From Lactobacillus sp. (lineage in GTDB: Bacteria > Bacillota > Bacilli > Lactobacillales > Lactobacillaceae), in contig JALCQM010000007.1 of the NCBI GenBank assembly GCA_022651245.1, forward strand, positions 1-64,000: a DNA stretch of 64,000 nt. The letters run 5' to 3'. Of this stretch, positions 33,793-42,000 are shown one piece after another (positions within the stretch are counted from its first letter, which is position 1; the number at the start of each line of letters is the position of its first letter). The notes beneath the pieces were generated by a model. It searched no databases and was not told the DNA's origin. It saw only the letters and a list, made by a program, of their open reading frames with translations. Both the position numbers and the translations under genes were made by a program.

Positions 33793-33842
33793 AAAAGACG
33801 CCTGATAAAATCCAGTTTTGGATTTTGCTAGGCGCCTTTTTT
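33793..33842 (+). terminator. terminator between the two wall hydrolase genes
   Basis: AAAAGACGCCT..TAAAATCC pairs with GGATTTT..AGGCGCCTTTTTT. Confidence 0.8.
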
Positions 33843-33903
33843 GTGCGGAGAGGAGCGACGTGTTTGGCGAATTCTTTAAATGGACGTGTAGGCTTAACTG
33901 TCG

Positions 33904-33936
33904 TGTTACAGTCCTGTAATAGTCGTTTGCTACACT
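33904..33936 (+). promoter_or_regulatory. WalR-type box and promoter of the NlpC/P60 hydrolase
   Basis: TGTTAC-AGTCC-TGTAAT (33904-33920) fits TGTWAH-N5-TGTWAH. TACACT (33931-33936) lies 10 bases after it, as at the preceding gene. Confidence 0.75.
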
Positions 33937-33970
33937 GTTAGATAGAAACTTAGAGGAGAGCGAACCCATA

Positions 33971-35182
33971 ATGAAACTGATGAAAACAGTGACCCTGATC
34001 GCAGCAGCAACTGTTTTAACTGCGGCTGGTGCTGGTATCCAAGGCGTTTCTGCCGCTAGTGTGAGCGAAACGAAGTCGGCCTTGTCCAGCAAACAGTCTG
34101 AAACCAGCACGTTGCAAACGCAACTGCAAGCCGCACAGGCCCAAGTGGCCAAAGTGGATGCGCAAGCGTCTGCAAAAGCGCAAGAAATCACCACGGCTAA
34201 GGCCACTATCACGACCGCGACGAACCAGATCGCCTCTTATGACACGCAGATCGGCAAGGCCAAAGTGGAATTGAGCGACCGGACAGCGGCCATGAAGAAA
34301 CAATTGCAATCGTTACAAAAACAAGCCGGGGACTCTGTGACCGGGAACGTCTACGTCGATTTTGTCTTGAACGCGGACAACTTCTCTGATGCGGTGTCGC
34401 GCTCCTTTACTGTGGGCAAGTTGAACGCGGCCAATAAGGAAGCGCTGAGCGATGTGCAAGCGGTAAACCAGAAGCTGTCTGACTTGAAGGACGCCGCGGT
34501 AGCCAACAAAGCGACCCTAGAAGCAAATGAAGCGCAACTGGAAAAGGATCAAGTCGAACTAACGAAGTTGACCACGACCGTCCAGGCGAAACAAGCCGCA
34601 CTGCAGGCCAAAGTGAGTGACAACCAAGCCGCCGTTCAGGCCTTACAAGGCGACCTAACGAAGGCCAATGCGGAGGCCAAAGCTAAGGCAGCGGCAGCTG
34701 AAAAGGCCGCAACCGAAAACAAGACGACCACGCAGACAACTGCGCCAGCTAAGGCTGCGAGTGCCACAAGTGCCGCGACTACGACCAAGACGACCGCCGC
34801 TTCTTCGAGCAGTTCGAGCAGCGTTGCCACCGGTAGCCTCAGTGGCATCGGCGGGATCGCGGCCAAGTATATCGGCGTCCCGTATGTTTGGGGCGGCAGC
34901 ACGCCAAGCGGCTTTGATTGCTCCGGGTTAGTGTGGTATTCCGCTAAGCAAATGGGCATCAGCCTGCCACGGACTTCGCAAGCTATGAGCACGATCGGGA
35001 GCAGCGTTTCCCTATCTAGCTTACAAGCCGGTGACTTGTTGTTCTGGGGTGGTGTGGGCAGTGCCTACCACGTCGCAATTTATATCGGCGGGGGCCAATA
35101 TATCCACGCACCAGAACCTGGTCAAAATGTCACGATCCAAAGTATGTCTTACTTCGCGCCGAGTTTCGCCCGACGCCTTTAA
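33971..35182 (+). CDS. PcsB-like secreted NlpC/P60 endopeptidase
   Basis: A 403-residue secreted protein with a signal peptide to about residue 29 (VSAAS), a coiled coil (about 33-235) closely similar to the preceding gene, including GDSVTGNVYVDFVLNADNF, an Ala/Thr/Ser linker (about 240-290) and a C-terminal NlpC/P60 domain. The catalytic Cys is in GFDCSGLVWY (about 320) and the His in YHVAIYIG (about 366). It should cut gamma-D-Glu-diamino-acid bonds in stem peptides, like Lc-p45 of the Lacticaseibacillus casei group. AGAGGAG lies upstream of ATG 33971. The WalR-type promoter and terminator make it a separate unit. Confidence 0.92.
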   Translation: MKLMKTVTLIAAATVLTAAGAGIQGVSAASVSETKSALSSKQSETSTLQTQLQAAQAQVAKVDAQASAKAQEITTAKATITTATNQIASYDTQIGKAKVELSDRTAAMKKQLQSLQKQAGDSVTGNVYVDFVLNADNFSDAVSRSFTVGKLNAANKEALSDVQAVNQKLSDLKDAAVANKATLEANEAQLEKDQVELTKLTTTVQAKQAALQAKVSDNQAAVQALQGDLTKANAEAKAKAAAAEKAATENKTTTQTTAPAKAASATSAATTTKTTAASSSSSSSVATGSLSGIGGIAAKYIGVPYVWGGSTPSGFDCSGLVWYSAKQMGISLPRTSQAMSTIGSSVSLSSLQAGDLLFWGGVGSAYHVAIYIGGGQYIHAPEPGQNVTIQSMSYFAPSFARRL

Positions 35183-35194
35183 AAGTTTCGCTCG

Positions 35195-35216
35195 CCGCGG
35201 GGAACCGCGGTTTTTT
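35195..35216 (+). terminator. terminator after the NlpC/P60 gene
   Basis: CCGCGG-GGAA-CCGCGG followed by six T residues. Confidence 0.9.
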
Positions 35217-35264
35217 CTTTGCAGTGATGCTATACTAAAGTAAATGCGAAAAGAGGCGTTGCGG

Positions 35265-35633
35265 ATGCAATATAGTGTAATTGGCGCGAGTTACCAACAA
35301 GGCTCGCTGGCTGTTTTCCATTCAGGGTTAGATGATGAGCCACTAGCGACTTTTGCCCAAGCGACGCAAAAGGCGCTGCGGCTATTGGTCAATGAATTAG
35401 CGGCGAGCACCTTGGCGGATGTTCATGCGCTGTTAGATCAGGTGATGCACTTTTTGAGCCAGCACAAAGGCAACGTCCGGCAGTTAGCCGCCGCAACAGC
35501 GGATACCTTGACGTTGAGCTGGTTTGATGATGATCATTTTGTGATCAACGTGATGGACCAATCAGAAGCGTACCAGCTCCACGTCGAGGTGGTGCCGATG
35601 ACCGTGAATGGAGGACAATCAGGTGAAGCATAA
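35265..35633 (+). CDS. conserved small cytoplasmic protein of unknown function
   Basis: A 122-residue protein without signal or membrane segments; I do not recognise the family. Its sequence alternates short strands (MQYSVIGASYQQGSLAVFHSG, then LTLSWFDDDHFVINVMD) and helices (about 28-75), suggesting a small alpha/beta domain. A TATACT -10 at 35231-35236 puts the transcript start near 35243, which makes the first in-frame ATG (35244) leaderless, so I choose ATG 35265. It overlaps the guanylate-kinase-like gene by 11 bases, implying coupled translation. Confidence 0.6.
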   Translation: MQYSVIGASYQQGSLAVFHSGLDDEPLATFAQATQKALRLLVNELAASTLADVHALLDQVMHFLSQHKGNVRQLAAATADTLTLSWFDDDHFVINVMDQSEAYQLHVEVVPMTVNGGQSGEA

Positions 35634-36195
35634 GTTGATTGTGATCACCGGCGCAACTGGGACCGGTAAGACCACTGTCAGCCGGTATCTGACGACCCAA
35701 TACGCCATTCAACGGGTGATCACCCATACGACGCGGCCGAAGCGGGTCGGCGAAGTGGACGGGGTGGATTATGCCTTTGAAACGCCCGCGAGTTTTGCCC
35801 ACAATCATTATATTGAACACGTGACGTATGCTGGCTACCAATATGGGAGCTCTTATGAGTCCTTGTATGCGGCGTGGGCCAAGGCTGCTTTTGCCAGCAT
35901 TGTCTTGGATACTAAAGGCGCGATCACGTATGCGCAAACCCTCGGGGATGCCGTGGCGACCTTGTTTTTGACGATTGATGAGCCGAAGATCTTGAAGCAG
36001 CGGCTATTGGCTCGTGGCGATGCCCCTCAAGCCGTGGCGCAGCGGCTCGCCAGCCCAGAGTACCAGCGCGACTTGTTGTTGCCGCCGGCGTTGGCCCAAA
36101 ATGCGACGGTGATCGCCAATGATGACTGGGCCCAAGCCCGGCTTGCAGTTGACCGCTTCATGAAGACGCTAGCGGTGACCATGGCTGACAAGTAG
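35623..36195 (+). CDS. guanylate kinase-like P-loop protein
   Basis: A 190-residue nucleoside monophosphate kinase-like protein. The P-loop is GATGTGKTT (about 9-17), followed by THTTRPKRVGEVDGVDY, the guanylate-kinase GMP-binding stretch, and a lid Arg region RLASPEYQRD (about 148). True Gmk has a longer conserved EY.HGNYYGT segment; here it reads EHVTYAGYQYGSS, so it may be a divergent paralogue with altered substrate. The GTG at 35623 is the start, eight bases after GGAGG; the in-frame ATG upstream overlaps that site. It overlaps the preceding gene. Confidence 0.78.
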   Translation: MKHKLIVITGATGTGKTTVSRYLTTQYAIQRVITHTTRPKRVGEVDGVDYAFETPASFAHNHYIEHVTYAGYQYGSSYESLYAAWAKAAFASIVLDTKGAITYAQTLGDAVATLFLTIDEPKILKQRLLARGDAPQAVAQRLASPEYQRDLLLPPALAQNATVIANDDWAQARLAVDRFMKTLAVTMADK

Positions 36196-36238
36196 GGGCA
36201 AGCATGTTAGACTGAAGGCGAAGAAAAGGGGGATGCGG

Positions 36239-36670
36239 ATGTCGAATACGACCATTGCAATTGAACGCATGAAGGCCAGTGGCATGCGCGTGACGAAGCA
36301 GCGGCGCGATTTGGTCGCGTATTTAGATCGCCACGCCGATAGTTATGTGACCGTGACCAGTATCGATGCGTATATGCGCGAACAGTATCCCGGGTTGTCA
36401 CACGATACGATTTATCGCAACGTCAAAGCGTTCCAAAAACTCGGGATCCTGGAATCAGAAGTCCAAGGTGAGCAGGCGATCGTCAAGCTTCAGTGTGACT
36501 ATCAGCACCCGCATCACCATCACTTTATCTGTACCAATTGTCACCGGGTCCAAGAGTTACAAATGTGTCCACTTGGTTTTTTTGAAGACCAAGTGCCAGG
36601 CGCCAAAATTGCGAGCCACAACTTTGAATTGTATGGCCTGTGTGCTGATTGCGCGAAGAAAGCAGAATAA
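36239..36670 (+). CDS. Fur-family metalloregulator
   Basis: A 143-residue dimeric repressor of the Fur/PerR/Zur family. The winged helix occupies about 12-80 (YPGLSHDTIYRNVKAF is the recognition helix) and the dimerisation domain carries HPHHHHFICTNC and CADCAKKAE, so both CxxC pairs of the structural zinc site are present. Regulatory-site residues that separate Fur, PerR and Zur cannot be decided by eye. The ATG at 36239 is preferred over 36233 because GGGGG lies six bases before it. PerR/Fur-like boxes occur at 30624 and, less clearly, 54430. Confidence 0.88.
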   Translation: MSNTTIAIERMKASGMRVTKQRRDLVAYLDRHADSYVTVTSIDAYMREQYPGLSHDTIYRNVKAFQKLGILESEVQGEQAIVKLQCDYQHPHHHHFICTNCHRVQELQMCPLGFFEDQVPGAKIASHNFELYGLCADCAKKAE

Positions 36671-36691
36671 CTGGGGCGACCTCGCCCATAA

Positions 36692-36744
36692 CAAGCGCCT
36701 TTGTTCGATGATCCCGACTCGTGGATCGCGGACAAAGGCGCTTG
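36692..36744 (+). terminator. terminator-like hairpin after the Fur-family gene
   Basis: CAAGCGCCTTTGT pairs with ACAAAGGCGCTTG around an inner CGAT/ATCG. The T-run is poor, so efficiency is uncertain. Confidence 0.6.
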
Positions 36745-36845
36745 TGTTGTCAGGGCGGACTGGAACTTTGCATTTCCTTAACTGAGCCAAGGCGTCGAGT
36801 GCGGTACAATGAAGTTATGTTGTTTTAGTGAAAGGAGTCCGCTCT

Positions 36846-37358
36846 ATGGCATACCGGACAGCGCCATTATTATCACCAGCGGCCATCGTGTCGCTGATCA
36901 TCTTGATCAGTGGGTTCAATGTGATCAATACCACCGTTAACCCTAGCAGTAAGCCGAAATCGGCCGCATCGCAAAGTGCGTTGATTTCAAAGCAAAAAGC
37001 GGCCACTGCCAGCACCACGACCAGTACCTCAAGCAAATCGGCACCAACTAAAAGCAAACCCGAAGACGAAAAAACGACTTCTTCATCAATGCCGTCTGCG
37101 TCTCAGTCATCACAAGGACAAACCTCTCAAGGTCAAACCGATGACACCCAAGGCAACGGCACGACGACTGGGAGTGGGCAGGGAACCGATGACTCGGCAG
37201 ATAGCAGCCAGTCCGCTTCGTCTTCCGGGCAAACGAGCGGCAACACCGGAGCCACCGGTGACACGACCGACGCCAGTTCGGGCTCTAGTGATGGAACTGG
37301 GACGACGGAGACGACGAATTCGGCGTCGAGTTCACAACAAACGACGACAAACCAATAG
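36846..37358 (+). CDS. Ser/Thr-rich membrane-anchored extracellular protein
   Basis: A 170-residue protein with one N-terminal hydrophobic segment (about 8-28) and then an almost pure Ser/Thr/Gly/Gln/Asp tail to the end, with no recognisable domain. It is probably anchored by its uncleaved N-terminal helix and extends through the cell wall. GAAAGGAG precedes ATG 36846; the GTG 18 bases upstream overlaps that site. Twelve bases separate it from the next membrane protein, so they probably form an operon. Confidence 0.65.
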   Translation: MAYRTAPLLSPAAIVSLIILISGFNVINTTVNPSSKPKSAASQSALISKQKAATASTTTSTSSKSAPTKSKPEDEKTTSSSMPSASQSSQGQTSQGQTDDTQGNGTTTGSGQGTDDSADSSQSASSSGQTSGNTGATGDTTDASSGSSDGTGTTETTNSASSSQQTTTNQ

Positions 37359-37370
37359 GGGGACGTTGAT

Positions 37371-38192
37371 ATGCTGACCTTTTTAGATATTCTCAACCGC
37401 CTGTTGGGGTACTTCAATATTCAAGACAAGGCGAAAGGTAAGGCCTTTACGATCGTGGCGTTCATCGCCAATTTTTACCTGTTATATGTCGCGATCCAAG
37501 GGTTGCGCTATAGTGGTTACCGCATCCAAGGGTTGCTGTTTTTAGCGGCGTTTTTGGTATTGGAATACTTTATCACGTTGAATTTCTTTTATTACTACAC
37601 GAATAAGCAGCTGAAGTTCGATATCTCGCCGAAAATCGAAAAGGCGCTGGGAGGCAACCAGGCGCAAGTCAAGGCAGCCGAAAATAAGCTGGCCCAAAAC
37701 ACGATGAGCGGCCCGGCCAGTGGGTTGTTTGAAGACGATAAGCTACTGCCCACGGCGGTTTTAGTTTCGGCTTCACAGCAAGCCAACTTAGACGCGCTGG
37801 TCGAACGCTTGGTCCAGCAAGGTAACTTGGCGGCCAATTATTCCGGCCTGGATGAACACGCGGTTGCGCGCGTCGCCCAAAAAACGCATCAGCCGGTGTC
37901 TGCGTTAGGCGCGCTGGTCGAATTACCGTTTTTTGAACTGCGCCAAGAATCCGGACAATTGTTAGTCTATGCAGGGGTGAATTCGCTTTCGGCAGTAGCA
38001 GTCGCAACGATTCAGCGGGTTGGATTATTACCCGTAAAGGCCGCTCAAAATGAATATCAATTAGCCGTGGCTCATGTTTATTTGACCGGTGGTGAAAGCA
38101 AGCAAATGGGCCGTAGATCCTTGATTGTTAAGCATGAACCTTATGGTGTGACGGTTCAATTGGCCTACCGCGCACATGACACGAACAAATAA
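37371..38192 (+). CDS. conserved membrane protein with cytoplasmic domain
   Basis: A 273-residue protein with two hydrophobic segments (about 24-45 and 52-75) and a long soluble C-terminal region (about 80-273). The first 20 residues (LDILNRLLGYFNIQDKAKG) and the paired helices look like a lactobacillus-specific family, possibly DUF6681, but I cannot confirm that. No catalytic motif is visible. It follows the Ser/Thr-rich protein gene by 12 bases with AGGGGGA upstream of ATG 37371. Confidence 0.65.
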   Translation: MLTFLDILNRLLGYFNIQDKAKGKAFTIVAFIANFYLLYVAIQGLRYSGYRIQGLLFLAAFLVLEYFITLNFFYYYTNKQLKFDISPKIEKALGGNQAQVKAAENKLAQNTMSGPASGLFEDDKLLPTAVLVSASQQANLDALVERLVQQGNLAANYSGLDEHAVARVAQKTHQPVSALGALVELPFFELRQESGQLLVYAGVNSLSAVAVATIQRVGLLPVKAAQNEYQLAVAHVYLTGGESKQMGRRSLIVKHEPYGVTVQLAYRAHDTNK

Positions 38193-38215
38193 TCAAGTGT
38201 AAAGACTAGCTTTCA

Positions 38216-38250
38216 TGAGTGAAAAATGATAAATTATTCATAATCACTCA
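38216..38250. repeat. inverted repeat upstream of the glutamine-type ABC operon
   Basis: TGAGTGA (38216-38222) and TCACTCA (38244-38250) flank an AT-rich centre with an inner ATGA/TCAT pair. It lies 65 bases before the operon and could be an operator or a 5'-leader hairpin. Confidence 0.45.
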
Positions 38251-38314
38251 CGTCAATGCCCGAACGATATTCGTGGCACCGAGGGGTGAAACACGATTAG
38301 AGGAGGGGATCACG

Positions 38315-39052
38315 ATGTCGATGATCGAATTTCACGATGTCGAGAAATACTACGGCAAGTTCCATGCGCTGAAAGATATTAATCTGACCATCGATCGCGG
38401 GGAGGTCGTTACTGTTATCGGCCCATCCGGTTCGGGGAAGAGCACGCTGTTACGGACGATCAATGGGCTAGAACGCGTCCAATCAGGGCAGCTGATCGTC
38501 AATGATTTTGATCTCGCCGACAAGAAAACGGATATGAACCGGATCCGTAAGAACGTCGGCATGGTGTTCCAGCACTTCAACTTGTACGCCAACAAAACCG
38601 TGATGGATAACATCACCCTAGGCCCGACCTTGGTCTTAAAGCGCAACAAAGAAGAAGCGCACGAACAAGCGTTGAAGTTGTTAGATCAGGTGGGTTTGCG
38701 CGACAAGGCAGATAGTTATCCCTCTGCTTTGTCTGGTGGGCAAAAGCAACGGATCGCGATCGCGCGTAGCTTGGCGATGAACCCTAAAGCCCTTTTGTTT
38801 GATGAACCGACCTCTGCGCTGGACCCGGAAACGATCGGGGACGTGTTGGACGTTATGAAAGACATCGCACAACAAGGCATGACCATGGTCGTGGTGACCC
38901 ACGAAATGGGCTTTGCGCGCCATGTTGGCGACCGGATCGTCTTCATGGCCGATGGGGAGATCCTAGAAGACGCAACGGATGTTGGTGCCTTCTTTGACCA
39001 CCCGAAAGAACCGCGGGCCCAGGAGTTCCTCAGCAAGATCATCAACCATTAA
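38315..39052 (+). CDS. glnQ: polar amino-acid (glutamine-type) ABC transporter ATPase
   Basis: A 245-residue ATPase of the GlnQ/HisP group. Walker A GPSGSGKST (about 36-44), LSGGQKQR signature (about 135), Walker B ALLFDEPTSALDPE and TVVTHEMGFAR are complete. The start is ATG 38315 with AGGAGGGG six bases before it; an in-frame upstream extension of 32 codons has no similarity. First gene of a four-gene unit with binding protein and two permeases, all separated by 0-15 bases. glnQ is used in the family sense; glutamine, glutamate or another polar amino acid is the likely substrate. Confidence 0.92.
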   Translation: MSMIEFHDVEKYYGKFHALKDINLTIDRGEVVTVIGPSGSGKSTLLRTINGLERVQSGQLIVNDFDLADKKTDMNRIRKNVGMVFQHFNLYANKTVMDNITLGPTLVLKRNKEEAHEQALKLLDQVGLRDKADSYPSALSGGQKQRIAIARSLAMNPKALLFDEPTSALDPETIGDVLDVMKDIAQQGMTMVVVTHEMGFARHVGDRIVFMADGEILEDATDVGAFFDHPKEPRAQEFLSKIINH

Positions 39053-39065
39053 GGGAGGGCTAGCT

Positions 39066-39887
39066 ATGAAAAAACGCTTATTACCCTTAATGGTTGCCGC
39101 GTTGTGTGGCATGTTGCTGCTAGTGGCAGGGTGTGGCAAGTCGATTGCTGACCAAGACGTTTTGCAACATGCCAAAAAAACCAACACGATCGTCTGGGGC
39201 GTCAAAGCAGATACGCGGTTGTTCGGGTTAATGAACACGAAGTCGGGGCAGATCGAAGGCTTCGATATTGACATGGCCAAGGCGTTGACCAAGGAGATCT
39301 TAGGCCCAAAGGGGAAAGCCCAGTTGGTCCAAGTGACCTCTGATACCCGGGTGCCGATGCTTAAAGGCGGGAATATTGATGCGATCATCGCGACGATGAC
39401 CATCACGCCGGATCGGCAGAAGGTGCTGAATTTCTCGCAGCCATATTTTAATGCGGGGCAGTCGTTGCTGGTGAAAAAAGGCAGTCGCATTCACTCCGTC
39501 AAAGACCTGAAAAAAGGCGATAAAGTGATCGGGGTGCAAGGGTCAACTTCTGTGGATAATATCCAAAAAGCCGCACCTCAAGCGACGGTTTTGCAGTTGT
39601 CTGACTACGCCCAAGCCTTCACCGCGTTGAAGTCTGGCCAAGGGTTGGCTGTCACAACGGATAACGGGATCTTGTACGGGATGTCCGAGCAAGATCACCG
39701 CTTCGTCGTGGTTGGCGGGACCTTCACCAAGGAGCCATACGGGATTGCGATCAACAAAGGACAAACCGCGATGACCAAGCGTGTGGACCAGGCGATCAAC
39801 ACATTACGTCGAAACGGGACGTACGAGAAGTTGATCAACAAGTGGTTCGGCTCGGTGCCAGGCTTTGATATCAAGGAGGTGGAGTAG
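39066..39887 (+). CDS. polar amino-acid ABC transporter substrate-binding lipoprotein
   Basis: A 273-residue family 3 solute-binding protein. The signal peptide ends with the lipobox LVAGC (Cys about 23). The mature domain begins TIVWGVKADTRLFG and carries the signature GFDIDMAKALTKEIL (about 65-79) and TPDRQKVLNFSQPYF. ATG 39066 follows GGGAGGG. It delivers ligand to the two permeases encoded next. Confidence 0.93.
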   Translation: MKKRLLPLMVAALCGMLLLVAGCGKSIADQDVLQHAKKTNTIVWGVKADTRLFGLMNTKSGQIEGFDIDMAKALTKEILGPKGKAQLVQVTSDTRVPMLKGGNIDAIIATMTITPDRQKVLNFSQPYFNAGQSLLVKKGSRIHSVKDLKKGDKVIGVQGSTSVDNIQKAAPQATVLQLSDYAQAFTALKSGQGLAVTTDNGILYGMSEQDHRFVVVGGTFTKEPYGIAINKGQTAMTKRVDQAINTLRRNGTYEKLINKWFGSVPGFDIKEVE

Positions 39888-40532
39888 ATGTTCACGATAC
39901 TCGCGAATAACTGGTCGACATTGCTGTCTGGCCTGGGCTACACCTTGATGGCGAGTTTGATCGCTTTAGTCGGTAGCCTCGTGATTGGGACGCTGTTTGC
40001 CTTGATGGAGATCTCGGCACACCGGTGGGTCGCGGTCATTGGTCGGGTGTATGTCGAAGTCGTGCGGAACATTCCGCTGCTGGTCATCACCATGGCGTTT
40101 TACGTGATCGTGCCGACGTACTTCGTGCAGATCGATGGGTTTACCGCCGGGACGATCGGCTTGACCATTTATACCAGCGCCTTCATCGCCGAAACCGTTC
40201 GGGCCGGGATCGAATCGGTCGCCGTCGGCCAGATGGAAGGGGCACGTAGCGTGGGGATGACCTACACGCAAGCGATGGTGCAGATCATTTTCCCGCAAGC
40301 GATCAAGATCGTGATTCCGCCGTTAGGCAATCAGTTCATCAATTTGGTCAAAAATTCCTCGATCCTGGCTTTCGTGGCCGGCTTCGACTTGATGTATCAA
40401 GGTAAGATCATCGCGAATACGACCTTCAACACCTTCGATACGTATCTGGCTGTCGGCTTATTGTACCTGATCTTGACCATGCCGTTGTCTTATTTCATGC
40501 GGCATCTGGAAAAGAAATGGAACGTCGCCTAG
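39888..40532 (+). CDS. polar amino-acid ABC transporter permease 1
   Basis: A 214-residue HisM/GlnP-type permease with about five hydrophobic segments. The EAA coupling motif is VAVGQMEGARSVGMTYTQAM (about 108-127). The GGAGG ribosome site of ATG 39888 lies inside the end of the binding-protein gene, which stops immediately before. Probably heterodimerises with the next permease. Confidence 0.93.
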   Translation: MFTILANNWSTLLSGLGYTLMASLIALVGSLVIGTLFALMEISAHRWVAVIGRVYVEVVRNIPLLVITMAFYVIVPTYFVQIDGFTAGTIGLTIYTSAFIAETVRAGIESVAVGQMEGARSVGMTYTQAMVQIIFPQAIKIVIPPLGNQFINLVKNSSILAFVAGFDLMYQGKIIANTTFNTFDTYLAVGLLYLILTMPLSYFMRHLEKKWNVA

Positions 40533-40547
40533 GAAGGAGGACCTGCG

Positions 40548-41213
40548 ATGCAAAACTTTATTGATGCCTATTCACAGGTGAATTTGAATTACTTGCTGCA
40601 AGGCCTCTGGGTGACCCTAGAAGTCAGTGTGACCTCGATCTTCTTCAGTTTCATTATCGGGACCCTGCTCGGGGTGGCGCGGTATGTCAAGGTACGCTTC
40701 TTTAGCGCGTTCGTCGGCTTCATTATCGATTTGATCCGGAACCTACCGCTGCTGTTGATCTTATTCTTCACTTACTTCGCACTACCAAATATCGGCGTGC
40801 GCCTGCCGGTGATCCCAGCTTCAATCGTGGCGATGACGGTATTTGAGTCGGCGATGCTAGCTGAGATCGTCCGTTCGGGGATCAACGCGGTGCCGACAGG
40901 GCAAATGGAAGCGGCACGGTCGAATGGGTTGACCTATACGCAAGCGATGCTGTATATCATCTTGCCGCAAGCCTTCAAGGCCATGATTCCACCGATCGTG
41001 TCTCAGTTCATTTCGCTGGTCAAAGATACGTCTTTGGCAACGATCATCTTATTGCCGGAGTTGACCTACCATGCGCAGATCATCTATGGGCAAAACATTA
41101 ACTACATGATCCCAATGTTCGTGGCCTTGGCCGTGTTGTACTTCATCGTCAACTACGCGCTATCTGTGGCGTCACGCGCATTGAATCGGCGGTTATCTTC
41201 GGGTATCCGTTAG
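40548..41213 (+). CDS. polar amino-acid ABC transporter permease 2
   Basis: A 221-residue paralogue of the previous permease, with about five hydrophobic segments and coupling motif VPTGQMEAARSNGLTYTQAM. GGAAGGAGG lies upstream of ATG 40548. Last gene of the operon, followed by a strong terminator that is also used from the opposite strand. Confidence 0.93.
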   Translation: MQNFIDAYSQVNLNYLLQGLWVTLEVSVTSIFFSFIIGTLLGVARYVKVRFFSAFVGFIIDLIRNLPLLLILFFTYFALPNIGVRLPVIPASIVAMTVFESAMLAEIVRSGINAVPTGQMEAARSNGLTYTQAMLYIILPQAFKAMIPPIVSQFISLVKDTSLATIILLPELTYHAQIIYGQNINYMIPMFVALAVLYFIVNYALSVASRALNRRLSSGIR

Positions 41214-41230
41214 CCTTGAAAAAGGCCACC

Positions 41231-41279
41231 AAAAAAACGCCGTCCCAGCGCGAGTCAATCGTGATGGGACGGCGTTTTT
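41231..41279. terminator. bidirectional terminator of the ABC operon and the minus-strand RNA
   Basis: AAAAAAACGCCGTCCCA pairs with TGGGACGGCGTTTTT. T-runs on both strands (five on plus, seven on minus). Confidence 0.92.
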
Positions 41280-41732
41280 GGGGTGTCTTGCAGTGGTGCT
41301 GAGCGCACCTTCAGGAGTTAGGCTTGACTGGCCATAAACTGCATAATCGGTTAGAAGACGTGGAAGTTGTAAGGCGCCAGTTGTGTCAGCCGTGAAGCTT
41401 GTTCACGCACAACAAAGACACGTCAGGTTTCCCCAAACGTGTCCCGGGCAATTCCCCAAATGAAGAGGCGCGGTTGCCGACCCGCGAAAACCTTTGATTA
41501 CGGTGCCTGAGTTTGCACTCAGGACTGGGATAACAGCGGCCTCACGCGGGTTGATCCCGCCATGAGGGTCATGCTACCAGATGTCTCGCCCGTGCCCGAT
41601 CAGTTCCAGGCCATTTTCAGGATTTATCCCTTAGCGCGTGTGGAGGCCGACAAGGATCATCGACTGGTACCCCCACTGTTACAACTGGGAAAGCATATGG
41701 AGTGCGCACCACCATACCCAGCTGTATAAGCT
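41231..41732 (-). ncRNA. candidate ~500-nt structured noncoding RNA
   Basis: A 770-base stretch without a plausible protein gene is dense in complementary segments. Read on the minus strand it starts just after an extended -10 promoter and ends in the T-run of the terminator at 41231. Helices include: CTTAGC (41735-41730) with GCTAAG (41635-41630), closing a first domain; GGGATAA (41630-41624) with TTATCCC (41533-41527), closing a second; CAGCTGGG/CCCAGTTG; CCTCAT..CGGG/CCCG..TGAGG; CCTGAGT/ACTCAGG; CGCGG/CCGCG; GACACGT/ACGTGTC; TTGTG..GTGAA/TTCAC..CACAA. It does not show the conserved cores of RNase P RNA, tmRNA, SRP RNA, 6S RNA, T-box or group II introns as I know them. It could belong to a known large RNA class such as ROOL, which I cannot exclude. 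Confidence 0.7.
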
Positions 41733-41738
41733 AAGGTC

Positions 41739-41747
41739 AGTATACCA
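41739..41747 (-). promoter_or_regulatory. extended -10 promoter of the structured RNA
   Basis: Minus-strand TGGTATACT, an extended -10 element. No clear -35 is present (GTTCCA at the expected place), which fits dependence on an activator or on the extended -10. Confidence 0.6.
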
Positions 41748-41781
41748 GCTTTTGCCGATAATGGAACCCCTTACACAAACA

Positions 41782-41798
41782 TTTACATAACATTTACA
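41782..41798 (-). promoter_or_regulatory. WalR-like direct repeat upstream of the structured RNA
   Basis: TGTAAA-TGTTA-TGTAAA on the minus strand fits TGTWAH-N5-TGTWAH. It ends 37 bases before the -10, further than at the two hydrolase genes (10 bases). In AT-rich DNA a chance match is possible. Confidence 0.42.
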
Positions 41799-42000
41799 AT
41801 AAGTAAGTAAATGACAAATTACAGGTGATCTCATCATTGCTCTGCATCAATTTAGCGCAATAAGCATAGACAAAACAATAAAATGACGAGATTCGGATCA
41901 AACGGCACAACGGTAGAAACAAGCATTCCGCAGTGCTAAAAGGGCGGCAATAGGGTATGTAAGTTGACGCATCTGAAAAATTTTAAGGTCATTCCTGAAG

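Noticed and set aside
41280-41732. RNase P RNA, tmRNA, SRP RNA, T-box, cobalamin riboswitch or group II intron
   Set aside because: I could not find GAGGAAAGTCC, the tmRNA tag or acceptor ends, the T-box GGTGGTACCGCG core, a B12 box or a domain V on either strand. A covariance-model search would settle it.
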